64,000 bases of DNA from Lacibacter luteus (GTDB lineage: Bacteria > Bacteroidota > Bacteroidia > Chitinophagales > Chitinophagaceae), in NCBI RefSeq assembly GCF_004118265.1, contig NZ_SDHW01000001.1:682001-746000 (forward strand). Reading direction: 5' to 3'. The translations under genes and the position numbers were made by a program. The notes under the pieces were generated by a model. That model did no database searches and had not been told where the DNA came from. It worked only from the letters and a program-made list of their open reading frames with translations. Positions 18,630 through 26,251 of the stretch are shown in pieces. Positions within the stretch are counted from its first letter, which is position 1; every line of letters starts with the position of its first letter.

Positions 18630-19289
18630 CTACAACTCCAAAAAATTAGCTAATATCTGCTCTCCCACCTTTGCACTTTTCTCTGTATGAAACTGCACAC
18701 CGTAGAAATTATCTTTCTGCACAGCGCCTGCATACTCCAATCCATATTTGGTAGTGGCAATACAATACGGGTTCATTTCAGCACAATAGCTGTGAACATA
18801 ATACACATAACTATGTTCCGGTACATTACTGAACAGATCGGTTTTTAAATTGTAAATATCATTCCATCCTACCTGCGGAACTTTTATCGGAATATCCGGA
18901 CTGATCTCTTCACTGCGAAACAATTTCACTTTCGCCGGAATAATACCCAAACATTCCGTATCACTTTCTTCTGAATGATCGAACAACAACTGCATCCCCA
19001 CACAAATACCCAGCACCGGTTGCTTTAATTCTTTGATCACTGCATCCAGTCCCTTTTCTTTCAAACTATCCATAGCACTGCGAGCAGCGCCCACACCGGG
19101 AAAGATCACCTTATCCGCTTTCTGCAGTTCTTCAAAATCATCCGTCACTTTTGCATCCACACCCAATCGTTCCAATGCAAACAGCACCGATTGAATGTTT
19201 CCTGCGTTGTATTTTACAATTGCCACAGAGCCCCCTCCGCCCCCTGAAGGGGGAACTGAAAAGACCCCGCTGTTTTCTACTGTACTCAT
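18630..19289 (-). CDS. hisH: imidazole glycerol phosphate synthase glutaminase subunit (HisH)
   Basis: Class I glutamine amidotransferase that feeds ammonia to HisF. Catalytic Cys96 in GICVGMQ, with His201 and Glu203 in FHTEK. The annotated start gives 219 residues, of which the first 21 are foreign to the family: they are encoded by a GC-rich intergenic repeat (CCCCTCCGCCCCCTGAAGGG, about 19229-19255) and include a run of five glycines. The canonical protein begins at AIVKYNAGNIQSV, for which GTG 19226 could be the native start, giving 198 residues. Upstream neighbour is tRNA-Gly on the other strand, then trpA. Confidence 0.93.
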   Translation of the reverse strand: MSTVENSGVFSVPPSGGGGGSVAIVKYNAGNIQSVLFALERLGVDAKVTDDFEELQKADKVIFPGVGAARSAMDSLKEKGLDAVIKELKQPVLGICVGMQLLFDHSEESDTECLGIIPAKVKLFRSEEISPDIPIKVPQVGWNDIYNLKTDLFSNVPEHSYVYYVHSYCAEMNPYCIATTKYGLEYAGAVQKDNFYGVQFHTEKSAKVGEQILANFLEL

Positions 19290-19329
19290 TTTTTAAAATT
19301 CAATTTCATGTTTAACTTTAAACATACTA

Positions 19330-19402
19330 GCGGAAGTAGCTCATTTGGTAGAGCATCAGCTTCCCAAGCTGAGGGTGGCGGGTTCGAGCCCCGTCTTCCG
19401 CT
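19330..19402 (+). tRNA. tRNA-Gly(CCC)
   Basis: 73-nt tRNA. The acceptor stem GCGGAAG / CTTCCGC pairs with discriminator T. The D-arm has TAGCTCATTTGGTAGAGCA. The anticodon loop TTCCCAA gives anticodon CCC (codon GGG). The T-arm is GCGGGTTCGAGCCCCGT. CCA is not encoded. It lies on the opposite strand between hisH and trpA. A TAACTTTA box at 19313-19320, one mismatch from the -7 consensus, could be its promoter. Confidence 0.95.
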
Positions 19403-19403
19403 C

Positions 19404-19488
19404 ATTGTCTGAACCATGATTATTAAGATTTAAAGGATGAAGAAGATGATAAAATCATTTAATCCACCCAAATCCTGGTTCAGACAAT
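19404..19488. repeat. inverted repeat TGTCTGAACC...GGTTCAGACA overlapping the trpA stop codon
   Basis: Arms ATTGTCTGAACCATGATT (19404-19421) and AATCCTGGTTCAGACAAT (19471-19488) pair with one mismatch across a 49-bp A/T-rich centre. The left arm begins two bases after tRNA-Gly. The right arm encodes the last two residues and the stop codon of trpA (Ile-Val-stop). From memory, elements with this look recur in other Bacteroidota genomes, but I cannot verify that here. Confidence 0.75.
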
Positions 19489-20247
19489 TGCCTTCAGAAA
19501 TTCTTTTGTTGTTTTCGCCACATCACTTGTTCCTTCCAATGCCTTGATATAGGCTGTACCGATGATTGCGCCATTTGCATTTGCACAGGCTGTATCAAAA
19601 GTTTGTTTGTCTTTAATGCCAAAACCAACCAGCACCGGATTTTTCAACTGCATGGCTTTTAGTTTTTGCAGATAAGCATTTACATCGGTCATGTTTTTAT
19701 CACTACCTGTTGTAGACGATGATGATACTGCATATAAAAAACCTGTACTCAAACTGTCGAGTCTTTTAATACGTTCTTCACTTGTTTCAGGTGTAACTAA
19801 GAAAACAAAATCAAGTCCATGCTTTTTGATGATAGCGCCATACTCCGTTTCAAATTCGTATTCAGGAAGATCAGGTAAGATCAAACCATCCACGCCAACA
19901 TCAGCAGCATCTTTACAAAATTGTTCAAAGCCATACTGCAACACAGGATTCATATAGCCCATTAAGATCACCGGCACATTTATCGTCTGTCTGAAATCTT
20001 TCAATTGTGCAAACAAGGTTTTAATGGTCATGCCATTTGCCAAGGCTATGGTACTGCTATGCTGTATCACCGGACCATCAGCCAGCGGATCACTATACGG
20101 CATACCTAACTCAATTAAGTTTGCACCGTTTACCTGCAAGGCAGACATTACTTCCAGTGTACTGTTCAACTGCGGATAACCGGCTGTGCAATACACATTC
20201 AATACACGATTGCTTTTTGTTTCGAATAATTCTTGTATCCTGCTCAT
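19480..20247 (-). CDS. trpA: tryptophan synthase alpha subunit
   Basis: Splits indole-3-glycerol phosphate to indole and passes it to TrpB. 255 residues. The catalytic Glu and Asp are in ELGMPYSDPLADGP, followed by VPVILMGYMNPV, GLILPDLP and VGFGIKD with the phosphate-binding GF-I loop. An in-frame GTG four codons upstream (20259) is less likely than ATG 20247, because the upstream sequence belongs to an intergenic repeat. The stop codon lies in the right arm of the repeat at 19404-19488. It follows trpB after 65 bp. Confidence 0.96.
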   Translation of the reverse strand: MSRIQELFETKSNRVLNVYCTAGYPQLNSTLEVMSALQVNGANLIELGMPYSDPLADGPVIQHSSTIALANGMTIKTLFAQLKDFRQTINVPVILMGYMNPVLQYGFEQFCKDAADVGVDGLILPDLPEYEFETEYGAIIKKHGLDFVFLVTPETSEERIKRLDSLSTGFLYAVSSSSTTGSDKNMTDVNAYLQKLKAMQLKNPVLVGFGIKDKQTFDTACANANGAIIGTAYIKALEGTSDVAKTTKEFLKAIV

Positions 20248-20254
20248 ATTATTT

Positions 20255-20307
20255 ACCACGGAGACACAGAGGCTCGGAGCTACTCTGTGTCTCCGTACCT
20301 CTGTGGT
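20255..20307. repeat. ACCACGGAGACACAGAG palindromic intergenic repeat (copy A)
   Basis: ACCACGGAGACACAGAG (20255-20271) faces CTCTGTGTCTCCGT (20283-20296), followed by ACCTCTGTGGT (20297-20307). It fills the trpB-trpA gap. Related copies lie at 26164-26250 and 47277-47375. Confidence 0.75.
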
Positions 20308-20312
20308 TAATT

Positions 20313-21500
20313 TTAAATATGTTTCATATACGTCGCCAGATCCTTATCTCCTCTTCCGCTCAAACAAAGAATCACCTGGTCGTTTTCTTTAAACTTCAGT
20401 TGATGCAATGCAGCCAACGCATGCGCACTTTCCAAGGCCGGAATAATTCCTTCCAGCTTACACAATTCAAACACTGCTTTCAATGCTTCTTCATCTGTTG
20501 CACTTAAAAACAAACCACGACCACTATCAAATAAATTTGCATGCAGCGGACCAATACCGGGATAATCCAAACCTGCCGATATACTATGCGGCTCCACCAC
20601 CTGTCCATCTTCTGTTTGCATCACCAAACTTTTACTGCCATGCAATACACCCGGCTTACCGAGTTGTGTTGTAGCAGCACTCATGCCACTATGCACACCT
20701 TCACCAGCAGCCTCCACAGCCACCAACTGCACACTCAACTCATCAAGGAAATGATAGAACGCACCGGCTGCATTACTTCCCCCACCCACACATGCCACCA
20801 CATGCGATGGTAATTCAGCGCCCGTGTGTTCTTTCAACTGCCAACGCATTTCTTCGCTGATCACGCTCTGAAATTTCGCCACCATATCAGGATATGGATG
20901 CGGCCCCACTACACTGCCGATGATGTAATGCGTATCGTTGGGGTTATTGATCCAGTCACGGATCGCTTCATTCGTTGCATCCTTCAATGTCTTACTGCCG
21001 CTAGTTGCAGGCACAACCGTTGCACCCAGCATTTTCATACGGGCCACATTCGGTGCCTGCCGTTCAATATCTTTTTCGCCCATGTACACAATGCACTCCA
21101 CACCTTTCAATGCACACACCGTTGCCGTTGCCACTCCATGCTGACCTGCACCTGTTTCTGCAATGATGCGTTTCTTACCCAAACGTTCAGCCAACAGAAT
21201 TTGTCCGATCGTGTTATTGATCTTATGTGCACCGGTATGACAAAGATCTTCTCTCTTCAACCAGATGTTGGTGTTATGCAGTTTGCTCAAACGTTTTGCT
21301 AAATACAAAGGCGTTGGCCTGCCCACATAATCTTTCAGCAAACCACGAAACTCCTGCTGAAACGATGCATCGCTCATAATATCGAGGTAACGGCTCTGCA
21401 GCTCCTCCACATTGCGATGCAGCATCTCCGGGATGTATGCCCCGCCAAACTTTCCGTAATAACCTTGTTGCGAAGGTTTTTGATATGTTGTTTCCATCAT
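20313..21500 (-). CDS. trpB: tryptophan synthase beta subunit
   Basis: PLP enzyme joining indole and serine. 395 residues, the usual length for the TrpB1 type. PLP lysine Lys93 in GAHKINN, followed by [13 protein letters not shown], the phosphate-binding glycine cluster GGGSNAAG and the C-terminal LSGRGDKDL. It opens with two consecutive ATGs, and the first is used. Inside the trp locus it is separated from trpF by two unrelated secreted-protein genes, so it may be served by read-through of about 2.4 kb or by an internal promoter not identified here. Confidence 0.97.
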   Translation of the reverse strand: MMETTYQKPSQQGYYGKFGGAYIPEMLHRNVEELQSRYLDIMSDASFQQEFRGLLKDYVGRPTPLYLAKRLSKLHNTNIWLKREDLCHTGAHKINNTIGQILLAERLGKKRIIAETGAGQHGVATATVCALKGVECIVYMGEKDIERQAPNVARMKMLGATVVPATSGSKTLKDATNEAIRDWINNPNDTHYIIGSVVGPHPYPDMVAKFQSVISEEMRWQLKEHTGAELPSHVVACVGGGSNAAGAFYHFLDELSVQLVAVEAAGEGVHSGMSAATTQLGKPGVLHGSKSLVMQTEDGQVVEPHSISAGLDYPGIGPLHANLFDSGRGLFLSATDEEALKAVFELCKLEGIIPALESAHALAALHQLKFKENDQVILCLSGRGDKDLATYMKHI

Positions 21501-21512
21501 TTTATTTTTTAT

Positions 21513-21537
21513 CCTCCGAAGCTTTAGCGAAGGAGGG
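21513..21537. repeat. palindromic GCTTTAGC repeat copy upstream of trpB
   Basis: CCTCCGAAGCTTTAGCGAAG plus GGAGGG; the same family as 6350-6445 and 6749-6774. It lies 12 bp upstream of the trpB start codon, so it would form a hairpin in the trpB 5' leader. Confidence 0.8.
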
Positions 21538-21614
21538 TTATGTAGCCACCGCTTGTGCTACTATTTATCTTCTGTTGCGTCGCACACTTGTACGTTTTGT
21601 AATTCTATTCATCT

Positions 21615-22568
21615 TTAAAGAATCTGCTTCGATTTATCACTTCCGGGTTCAAGCAAAAACATTCCTTTTGTAGTTCCAATCCAAAGTCGATTGTATTTGT
21701 CAATAAAACAAACATCGGCGTCGCCTCCTTTAACCCCATCGATTATTTTTAATTGTCCCTGTGAGTTAATCATGGACAAAACTGTAAAATCCTGCCTACC
21801 ATCATTACCTTCACCCAATACAAAAAGAGTATTTCCAACAATTGAGAACGAAGAAAACCATTTGTATCCTTCAACTTTGGTGATAGAATTAAGCTTTTGT
21901 TCTTTTAAATCAAATTGAAAAACCTGACTATCTTTTCCATCTAACAAATAAACAATACTGTTGTTAAGTAAAACAGCCAATTCTAAATCCTCAATTGGAC
22001 TTTTGCTTCGTATCAACTTTTTTGCTTTTGTATCAAACACCCATAAACTATCCCCGAGTCCACTAATTTTTAAATATGAATCTCTGTAAGATGATAAGAT
22101 AGAAAGCCTGCCGAAATCATTAAAACTTGTTCGTTTCTTCCAACTTAAACTAGTTTCAACGTTGGTTACTTTATGCTCCCATATATCACTTTGTGCATCT
22201 ACAATCCAAAACCGTCCTCCTATTTCAATGAAATCCATTGCAAAAAACAAGTCTGTGTTAAGCTCAATTTGTTTCCATGTTTTACCAATATCATCAGAGT
22301 AAAACAATCTGGAATAACTTCTTTCATGTATTCCAATCCAGCTATCAATACCCCAAATACGCTTACCATCTAACCCTAATTTCTTCATTAATTGACGTTC
22401 CGTTGTTATCCACGTTTTTCCTCCATCATGCGACACGATGATTGACATATCGTAAGTTGATGCTACAATAGTGTCTTTGCCAATAACAACTAAATCAAGG
22501 ATAGATGACGATTGCGATTTTGCTGAATTAGCAAACAGACTTAATAAAATAATTATTACGATTCGCAT
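21615..22568 (-). CDS. secreted BNR/Asp-box beta-propeller protein
   Basis: 317 residues with a Sec signal peptide (MRIVIIILLSLFANSAKSQ). Two Asp-box motifs are clear (SHDGGKTW and SDDIGKTW), and the remaining repeats (for example LWIGTTKGMFLL at the end) fit a propeller of six or seven blades. Asp-box propellers occur in sialidases, sortilin-type and photosystem-assembly proteins, and no catalytic residues can be assigned. Its place between trpF and trpB is unrelated to tryptophan synthesis by content, so it looks like an insertion into the operon. Confidence 0.75.
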   Translation of the reverse strand: MRIVIIILLSLFANSAKSQSSSILDLVVIGKDTIVASTYDMSIIVSHDGGKTWITTERQLMKKLGLDGKRIWGIDSWIGIHERSYSRLFYSDDIGKTWKQIELNTDLFFAMDFIEIGGRFWIVDAQSDIWEHKVTNVETSLSWKKRTSFNDFGRLSILSSYRDSYLKISGLGDSLWVFDTKAKKLIRSKSPIEDLELAVLLNNSIVYLLDGKDSQVFQFDLKEQKLNSITKVEGYKWFSSFSIVGNTLFVLGEGNDGRQDFTVLSMINSQGQLKIIDGVKGGDADVCFIDKYNRLWIGTTKGMFLLEPGSDKSKQIL

Positions 22569-22610
22569 TTATCTTAATCTCATTTTATTTATCTAATCAA
22601 CTCTCAACTA

Positions 22611-22691
22611 GCGCAAGTCTCTGACTTGTGCTTATTCGCTACTTATCTTTTAAAATTTAGTAACACATGGCATCAGGTCAGAGACCTGCGC
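22611..22691. repeat. REPIN-like pair of inverted palindromes
   Basis: Two REP-like units in opposite orientation: GCGCAAGTCTCTGACTT (22611-22627) and AGGTCAGAGACCTGCGC (22675-22691). The second is the complement of the first at 15 of 17 positions, and each contains its own small palindrome (AAGTC..GACTT, AGGTC..GACCT). The spacer is 47 bp. This is the architecture of a REPIN. No RAYT (Y1 transposase) gene is in the window. Confidence 0.75.
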
Positions 22692-22747
22692 CAGAAAACA
22701 TCGGTTGTGCAAATAGCATCAGTTTTCCCCCGGCATATTTTTCAGCT

Positions 22748-23695
22748 TCAATATTTCCCCTCATCTTTTTTAGTTATCTGCTCAATCAACACCCAATCCG
22801 AATCCTTACTCAATCTGCTCAGCGTTTTATAAATAACTGCCAAACCAAAATTTCCCCAATGGCCATAATCATCAATCTTTTTTACTGTCCCTTTATAACT
22901 AATTACCAGGTGAGAGGTTCCAACATCATGTACATTTTCCATTTCATAGCGACCTTTTAACTCCCATAGATTTACGGCACAGATTAGATTATTAAGGCTA
23001 TCAAAAATCTCTTTCTTCAACTGACACTGATAAATCTTCCTGTTCCCCATATCAAAATCTTCCCTTCTAATAACTCCATTAGCAAAAAGGGTAAAATAAC
23101 TATACTTGTAGGAAGATGCCAACCAGTTTGATGTTGTATAATATTCCAACTGGTCAAATCCTATATTGCAAGTATTGTTCTTATTAATAAACTCTCCCTG
23201 GAAATAAAAAAGCGTATCAAACCCCAAAACCTCCTTCCTGAAATCAATCCATTGCCTTGCAACTACAAAACTCTTGCTTTTTCTATCCATTCCAATAATT
23301 CGCCCAAGCAAATACTCGTACCGATGCCAAAGATCTTTCAGATCGTATTTTCCTTTCTCATTCGACACAAATGCTTGTATAAAAAATCCATCAAAATACA
23401 TTTGACTCGGCACCCGAAATGCATAACTCACTATTAAATCCTTCTTGCCATCCTCATTAAAATCATCAACCAGTTTATGCACAGTCTGTAGAGAATCAAA
23501 AACAGTTACAGCTTCAAGCTGCTTTCTTTCTTTTAATTCATCAATCGAAACAAGATGTACATTCTGAAAATTTCTTCCTGTTTGCTCACATACAAATGCT
23601 TTCACTAGTGAATCATTCATCAACTCCTCAACTTTTAACTGAGCCATTACATGATTAGCAACAAATAAAACGATCAAACAAATAGTCTTTTTCAT
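22748..23695 (-). CDS. secreted protein of unknown function, possible DUF6438-like C-terminus
   Basis: 315 residues with a Sec signal peptide (MKKTICLIVLFVANHVMAQ). An FG-GAP/VCBS-like calcium motif DFNEDGKKDLIV lies at about residues 93-104. The C-terminal part (FTLFANGVIRRE ... SHLVISYKG ... KKIDDYGH) resembles the DUF6438 pattern of a surface domain with unknown role; that assignment is tentative. The gene stands between trpF and the BNR gene, separated from both by repeat elements, and has no evident link to tryptophan metabolism. Confidence 0.65.
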   Translation of the reverse strand: MKKTICLIVLFVANHVMAQLKVEELMNDSLVKAFVCEQTGRNFQNVHLVSIDELKERKQLEAVTVFDSLQTVHKLVDDFNEDGKKDLIVSYAFRVPSQMYFDGFFIQAFVSNEKGKYDLKDLWHRYEYLLGRIIGMDRKSKSFVVARQWIDFRKEVLGFDTLFYFQGEFINKNNTCNIGFDQLEYYTTSNWLASSYKYSYFTLFANGVIRREDFDMGNRKIYQCQLKKEIFDSLNNLICAVNLWELKGRYEMENVHDVGTSHLVISYKGTVKKIDDYGHWGNFGLAVIYKTLSRLSKDSDWVLIEQITKKDEGKY

Positions 23696-23754
23696 AATAG
23701 TTGTTTAGCATAGTTGATGCACAAGTACTTTTACTTACACAAACTCTATAAGCC

Positions 23755-23868
23755 ATCATGCTGAGGCACGAAGCATCCCTAAACATTCATACCTTATATA
23801 TTCACTCATCCCTCCATCATTCAAACAGTCTCTACTCTCAGAGATGTCTCCTTCGTCGACATGACGAA
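23755..23868. repeat. ATGCTGAGGCACGAAGCATC / GATGTCTCCTTCGTCGACATGAC inverted repeat
   Basis: Left part at 23755-23780 (ATGCTGAGGCACGAAGCATC) and right part at 23839-23868 (AGAGATGTCTCCTTCGTCGA, then CATGACGA) are degenerate complements. It lies between the secreted-protein gene and the second trpF. Confidence 0.6.
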
Positions 23869-23920
23869 TCGCCAACATCTTCTTACATCCGAAATCATAC
23901 ATCATAAATCCAACATCCTG

Positions 23921-24556
23921 CTATCCCCTCACCTCTTCCACAAACTTCTTCACCAGCTTCATATCTTTTACACCCGCACTCAGTTCAAACTTACTGTTCA
24001 TATCCAATGCAAACAGGTTTTTCGCTACCGGTTCGTTGGCGAATTCTTTTACTGCTGCTGCATCGGTTGGTTCTATTCCGCCGCTTAAGAAAAACGGTTT
24101 ACCAATATCCAGTCCCTTCAGCATATTCCAGTCAAACTTTTTACCAGTGCCACCATAACCTGCACCCATCGTATCGAACATATACATATCGCAGGCATCA
24201 AAATAATCTTTGATCTTCCAGGCGATGTTATCATCCTCGGCAATTCGAAATGCCTTGATGGTTTGTATATACTCACTCACCTGTTCACAAAATCTCGGCG
24301 TTTCATCGCCATGCAACTGCACAAGATCAAGACCAAAATTTTCTACATGATTCATGATCTCATCATACGAAGCATTTACAAACACACCCACCTTGTACAC
24401 TTTCAGCTTGGCCCTTTTCACCTGCTCACCCGTAAGCGTGCGCAACACAAACCTCGGCGATTTATGATAGAAGATCATACCGGCAAACTCAACACCCAGA
24501 TCGCCCAGTTGTTGCAGTTGCTCCAGTTCGGTCATGCCGCAGACTTTTATGCGCAT
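23921..24556 (-). CDS. trpF: phosphoribosylanthranilate isomerase, second copy
   Basis: 211-residue (beta/alpha)8 barrel enzyme that isomerises phosphoribosylanthranilate. The general base Cys6 (MRIKVCGMTE) and general acid Asp128 (MFDTMGAGYGGTGKKFDW) are both present, as are LVQLHGDETP and the phosphate-binding LSGGIEP. By eye it is about half identical to the neighbouring trpF over the first 100 residues, with no gaps there. Both copies therefore look active. It may be redundant, differently regulated, or have shifted substrate. The pair is separated by 186 bp holding a repeat of another family. Confidence 0.92.
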   Translation of the reverse strand: MRIKVCGMTELEQLQQLGDLGVEFAGMIFYHKSPRFVLRTLTGEQVKRAKLKVYKVGVFVNASYDEIMNHVENFGLDLVQLHGDETPRFCEQVSEYIQTIKAFRIAEDDNIAWKIKDYFDACDMYMFDTMGAGYGGTGKKFDWNMLKGLDIGKPFFLSGGIEPTDAAAVKEFANEPVAKNLFALDMNSKFELSAGVKDMKLVKKFVEEVRG

Positions 24557-24604
24557 AAGCTTTGCTTAAAAGGTTTTGTCAGCAAACGCAATCGTTATCT
24601 GTTT

Positions 24605-24656
24605 TCGTCATTCGAGGAACGAAGCAATCTACTTTTTCAACTGAGATTGCTTCGCC
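24605..24656. repeat. GTCATTCGAGGAACGAAGCAATC inverted repeat between the two trpF genes
   Basis: CGAAGCAATCT (24620-24630) and AGATTGCTTCG (24644-24654) are perfect complements around a 13-nt loop, preceded by GTCATTCGAGGAA. From memory, palindromes with this GTCATTGCGAGG..GAAGCAATC look recur in many unrelated bacterial genomes. Confidence 0.75.
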
Positions 24657-24742
24657 ATATAAAACGCTCAAAATCCAACCACCTCTCATGGCTCGGCTTC
24701 GTATTATACTTCATTCTCCACTATCCATTAACCAATTATCAA

Positions 24743-25369
24743 TTATTTCAACCCCACTTTAAACTGTAACACTTTCGCCATATCCTTTGTACCCGGTTCT
24801 GTTTCAAATTTACTGTTGATATCCACGCCATAAAAATCAGGGTGCTTAAACTTCTTGATCTGCGCAATATCATCCACACCAATTCCACCGCTTAAGAAGA
24901 ATGGTTTTTCAATTTTGCTTTTGGCGATTATGCTCCAATCGAATTGTTTACCGGTGCCACCTTTCAACTCACCTGCTTTTGTATCGAACAAATAATAATC
25001 ACAAGCTTCATCGTACGGTGCAACCAATGCATCAATATCTTTTACTGATTCATCAATGTGAAATACTTTGATCACTTCCACATCTTCATTCAGATCGCTG
25101 CAAAACTCAGGTGTTTCTTCACCATGCAACTGCACCACATCCAAACCATAATCTTCAATTGCATCGAGTATATCGCTGTACGATGGATTGACAAACACAC
25201 CTACTTTCTTCAGATCAAAATCTGCATTCTTAATTGCTTTCTTATCCAGCTTACCTTCTACATAACGTGGAGAATCGGGCACAAAAATAAATCCTGCGAA
25301 ATCGATATCTAATCCGTCTAACTGTTGTACTTGTTTTGCTGTGGTGATGCCACATACTTTTATGTTCAT
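24743..25369 (-). CDS. trpF: phosphoribosylanthranilate isomerase, first copy
   Basis: 208 residues. Catalytic Cys6 (MNIKVCGITT) and Asp129 (YLFDTKAGELKGGTG) are present, with VVQLHGEETP and the phosphate-binding LSGGIGVDD. Its ATG overlaps the trpC stop codon by the ATGA arrangement, so translation is coupled to trpC; this makes it the regular operon member. The second trpF follows downstream. Confidence 0.95.
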   Translation of the reverse strand: MNIKVCGITTAKQVQQLDGLDIDFAGFIFVPDSPRYVEGKLDKKAIKNADFDLKKVGVFVNPSYSDILDAIEDYGLDVVQLHGEETPEFCSDLNEDVEVIKVFHIDESVKDIDALVAPYDEACDYYLFDTKAGELKGGTGKQFDWSIIAKSKIEKPFFLSGGIGVDDIAQIKKFKHPDFYGVDINSKFETEPGTKDMAKVLQFKVGLK

Positions 25370-26154
25370 GCTTTTTCTTTTAGTTGTTGTACGAATGCTG
25401 CAAATGCTTTTCCCGGGTTTTCTGCTTTCATAAAATTTTCGCCGATCAAAAATCCTCTGAATCCATTTGCTTTGAACAGTTGAATATTCTCCACCGAACT
25501 GATACCGCTTTCTGCCACTTTTATTTTTGTATCAGGGATCTGCTTGGCCATGCGCAGACTCCGTTCAATATCCACTTCAAATGTTTTGAGGTTGCGGTTG
25601 TTGATGCCTACAATCTCTGTTTCATCGCAGATATGCTGCAACTCTTCTTCATCATGCAGCTCAAGCAATACTTCCAGCGAAAGTTTTTTTGCATAAGCCG
25701 CCAAACGTTTTACTTCATCTGTTGTTAAACATGCTGCGATGAGCAAAATTACATCAGCTCCCATTGCCTTTGCTTCTTCGATCTGGTATTCATCTACAAT
25801 AAAATCTTTGCGGAGAATAGGAATGCTGTTTACTCTTGCTTTGATGAGATCATTCGTGCTGCCGCCAAAGAATTGTTCGTCCGTCAATACACTTAAACAG
25901 GAAGCTCCGTTGTTTGTATAAGCAGATGTTACTTCCGCCACGTCAGCCGTTCCGTTGATCACTCCTTTTGATGGCGACTGTCGTTTGAATTCCGCAATGA
26001 TGCCGGTCTTTGTATCATCGAGTAAAAACTGTTTCAACGAAAGTGTTGCACGGGCATACAAGGGCTGTTGCTGTAATTCAGCAATGCTTGTTTTAGCTTT
26101 GCGTTCTGCTACTTCAATTCGTTTTTGTGCAATGATCTTATCTAAAATATTCAT
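25366..26154 (-). CDS. trpC: indole-3-glycerol phosphate synthase
   Basis: 262-residue barrel enzyme that closes the indole ring. Catalytic Glu55 and Lys57 in IIAEFKRQSPSKG, the second catalytic lysine in PILRKDFIVDEYQ, Glu and Asn in EIVGINNRNL, and Ser-Gly phosphate contacts in VAESGISS. The start MNILDKIIAQK is standard for the family. It lies downstream of trpD after a 97-bp gap occupied by an ACCACAAAG-type palindromic repeat, and is coupled to trpF at its 3' end. Confidence 0.97.
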   Translation of the reverse strand: MNILDKIIAQKRIEVAERKAKTSIAELQQQPLYARATLSLKQFLLDDTKTGIIAEFKRQSPSKGVINGTADVAEVTSAYTNNGASCLSVLTDEQFFGGSTNDLIKARVNSIPILRKDFIVDEYQIEEAKAMGADVILLIAACLTTDEVKRLAAYAKKLSLEVLLELHDEEELQHICDETEIVGINNRNLKTFEVDIERSLRMAKQIPDTKIKVAESGISSVENIQLFKANGFRGFLIGENFMKAENPGKAFAAFVQQLKEKA

Positions 26155-26163
26155 GTCTTATCT

Positions 26164-26250
26164 CTTCGTGAATCTTTGTGATTTCTTCGTGTGCTTCGTG
26201 GTTCAATTTTTACCACAAAGAGCACAAAGCTTTACACTAAGGACACAAGG
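26164..26250. repeat. ACCACAAAGAGCACAAAG palindromic intergenic repeat (copy B)
   Basis: CTTCGTGTGCTTCGTGGT (26184-26201) faces ACCACAAAGAGCACAAAG (26212-26229), with further weaker pairing outside. It fills the trpD-trpC gap and is the same family as copy A in the trpB-trpA gap. Confidence 0.75.
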
Positions 26251-26251
26251 T

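Noticed and set aside
23921-25369. The two trpF genes as an assembly duplication
   Set aside because: They differ at about half the residues and have different flanks, so they are true paralogues.
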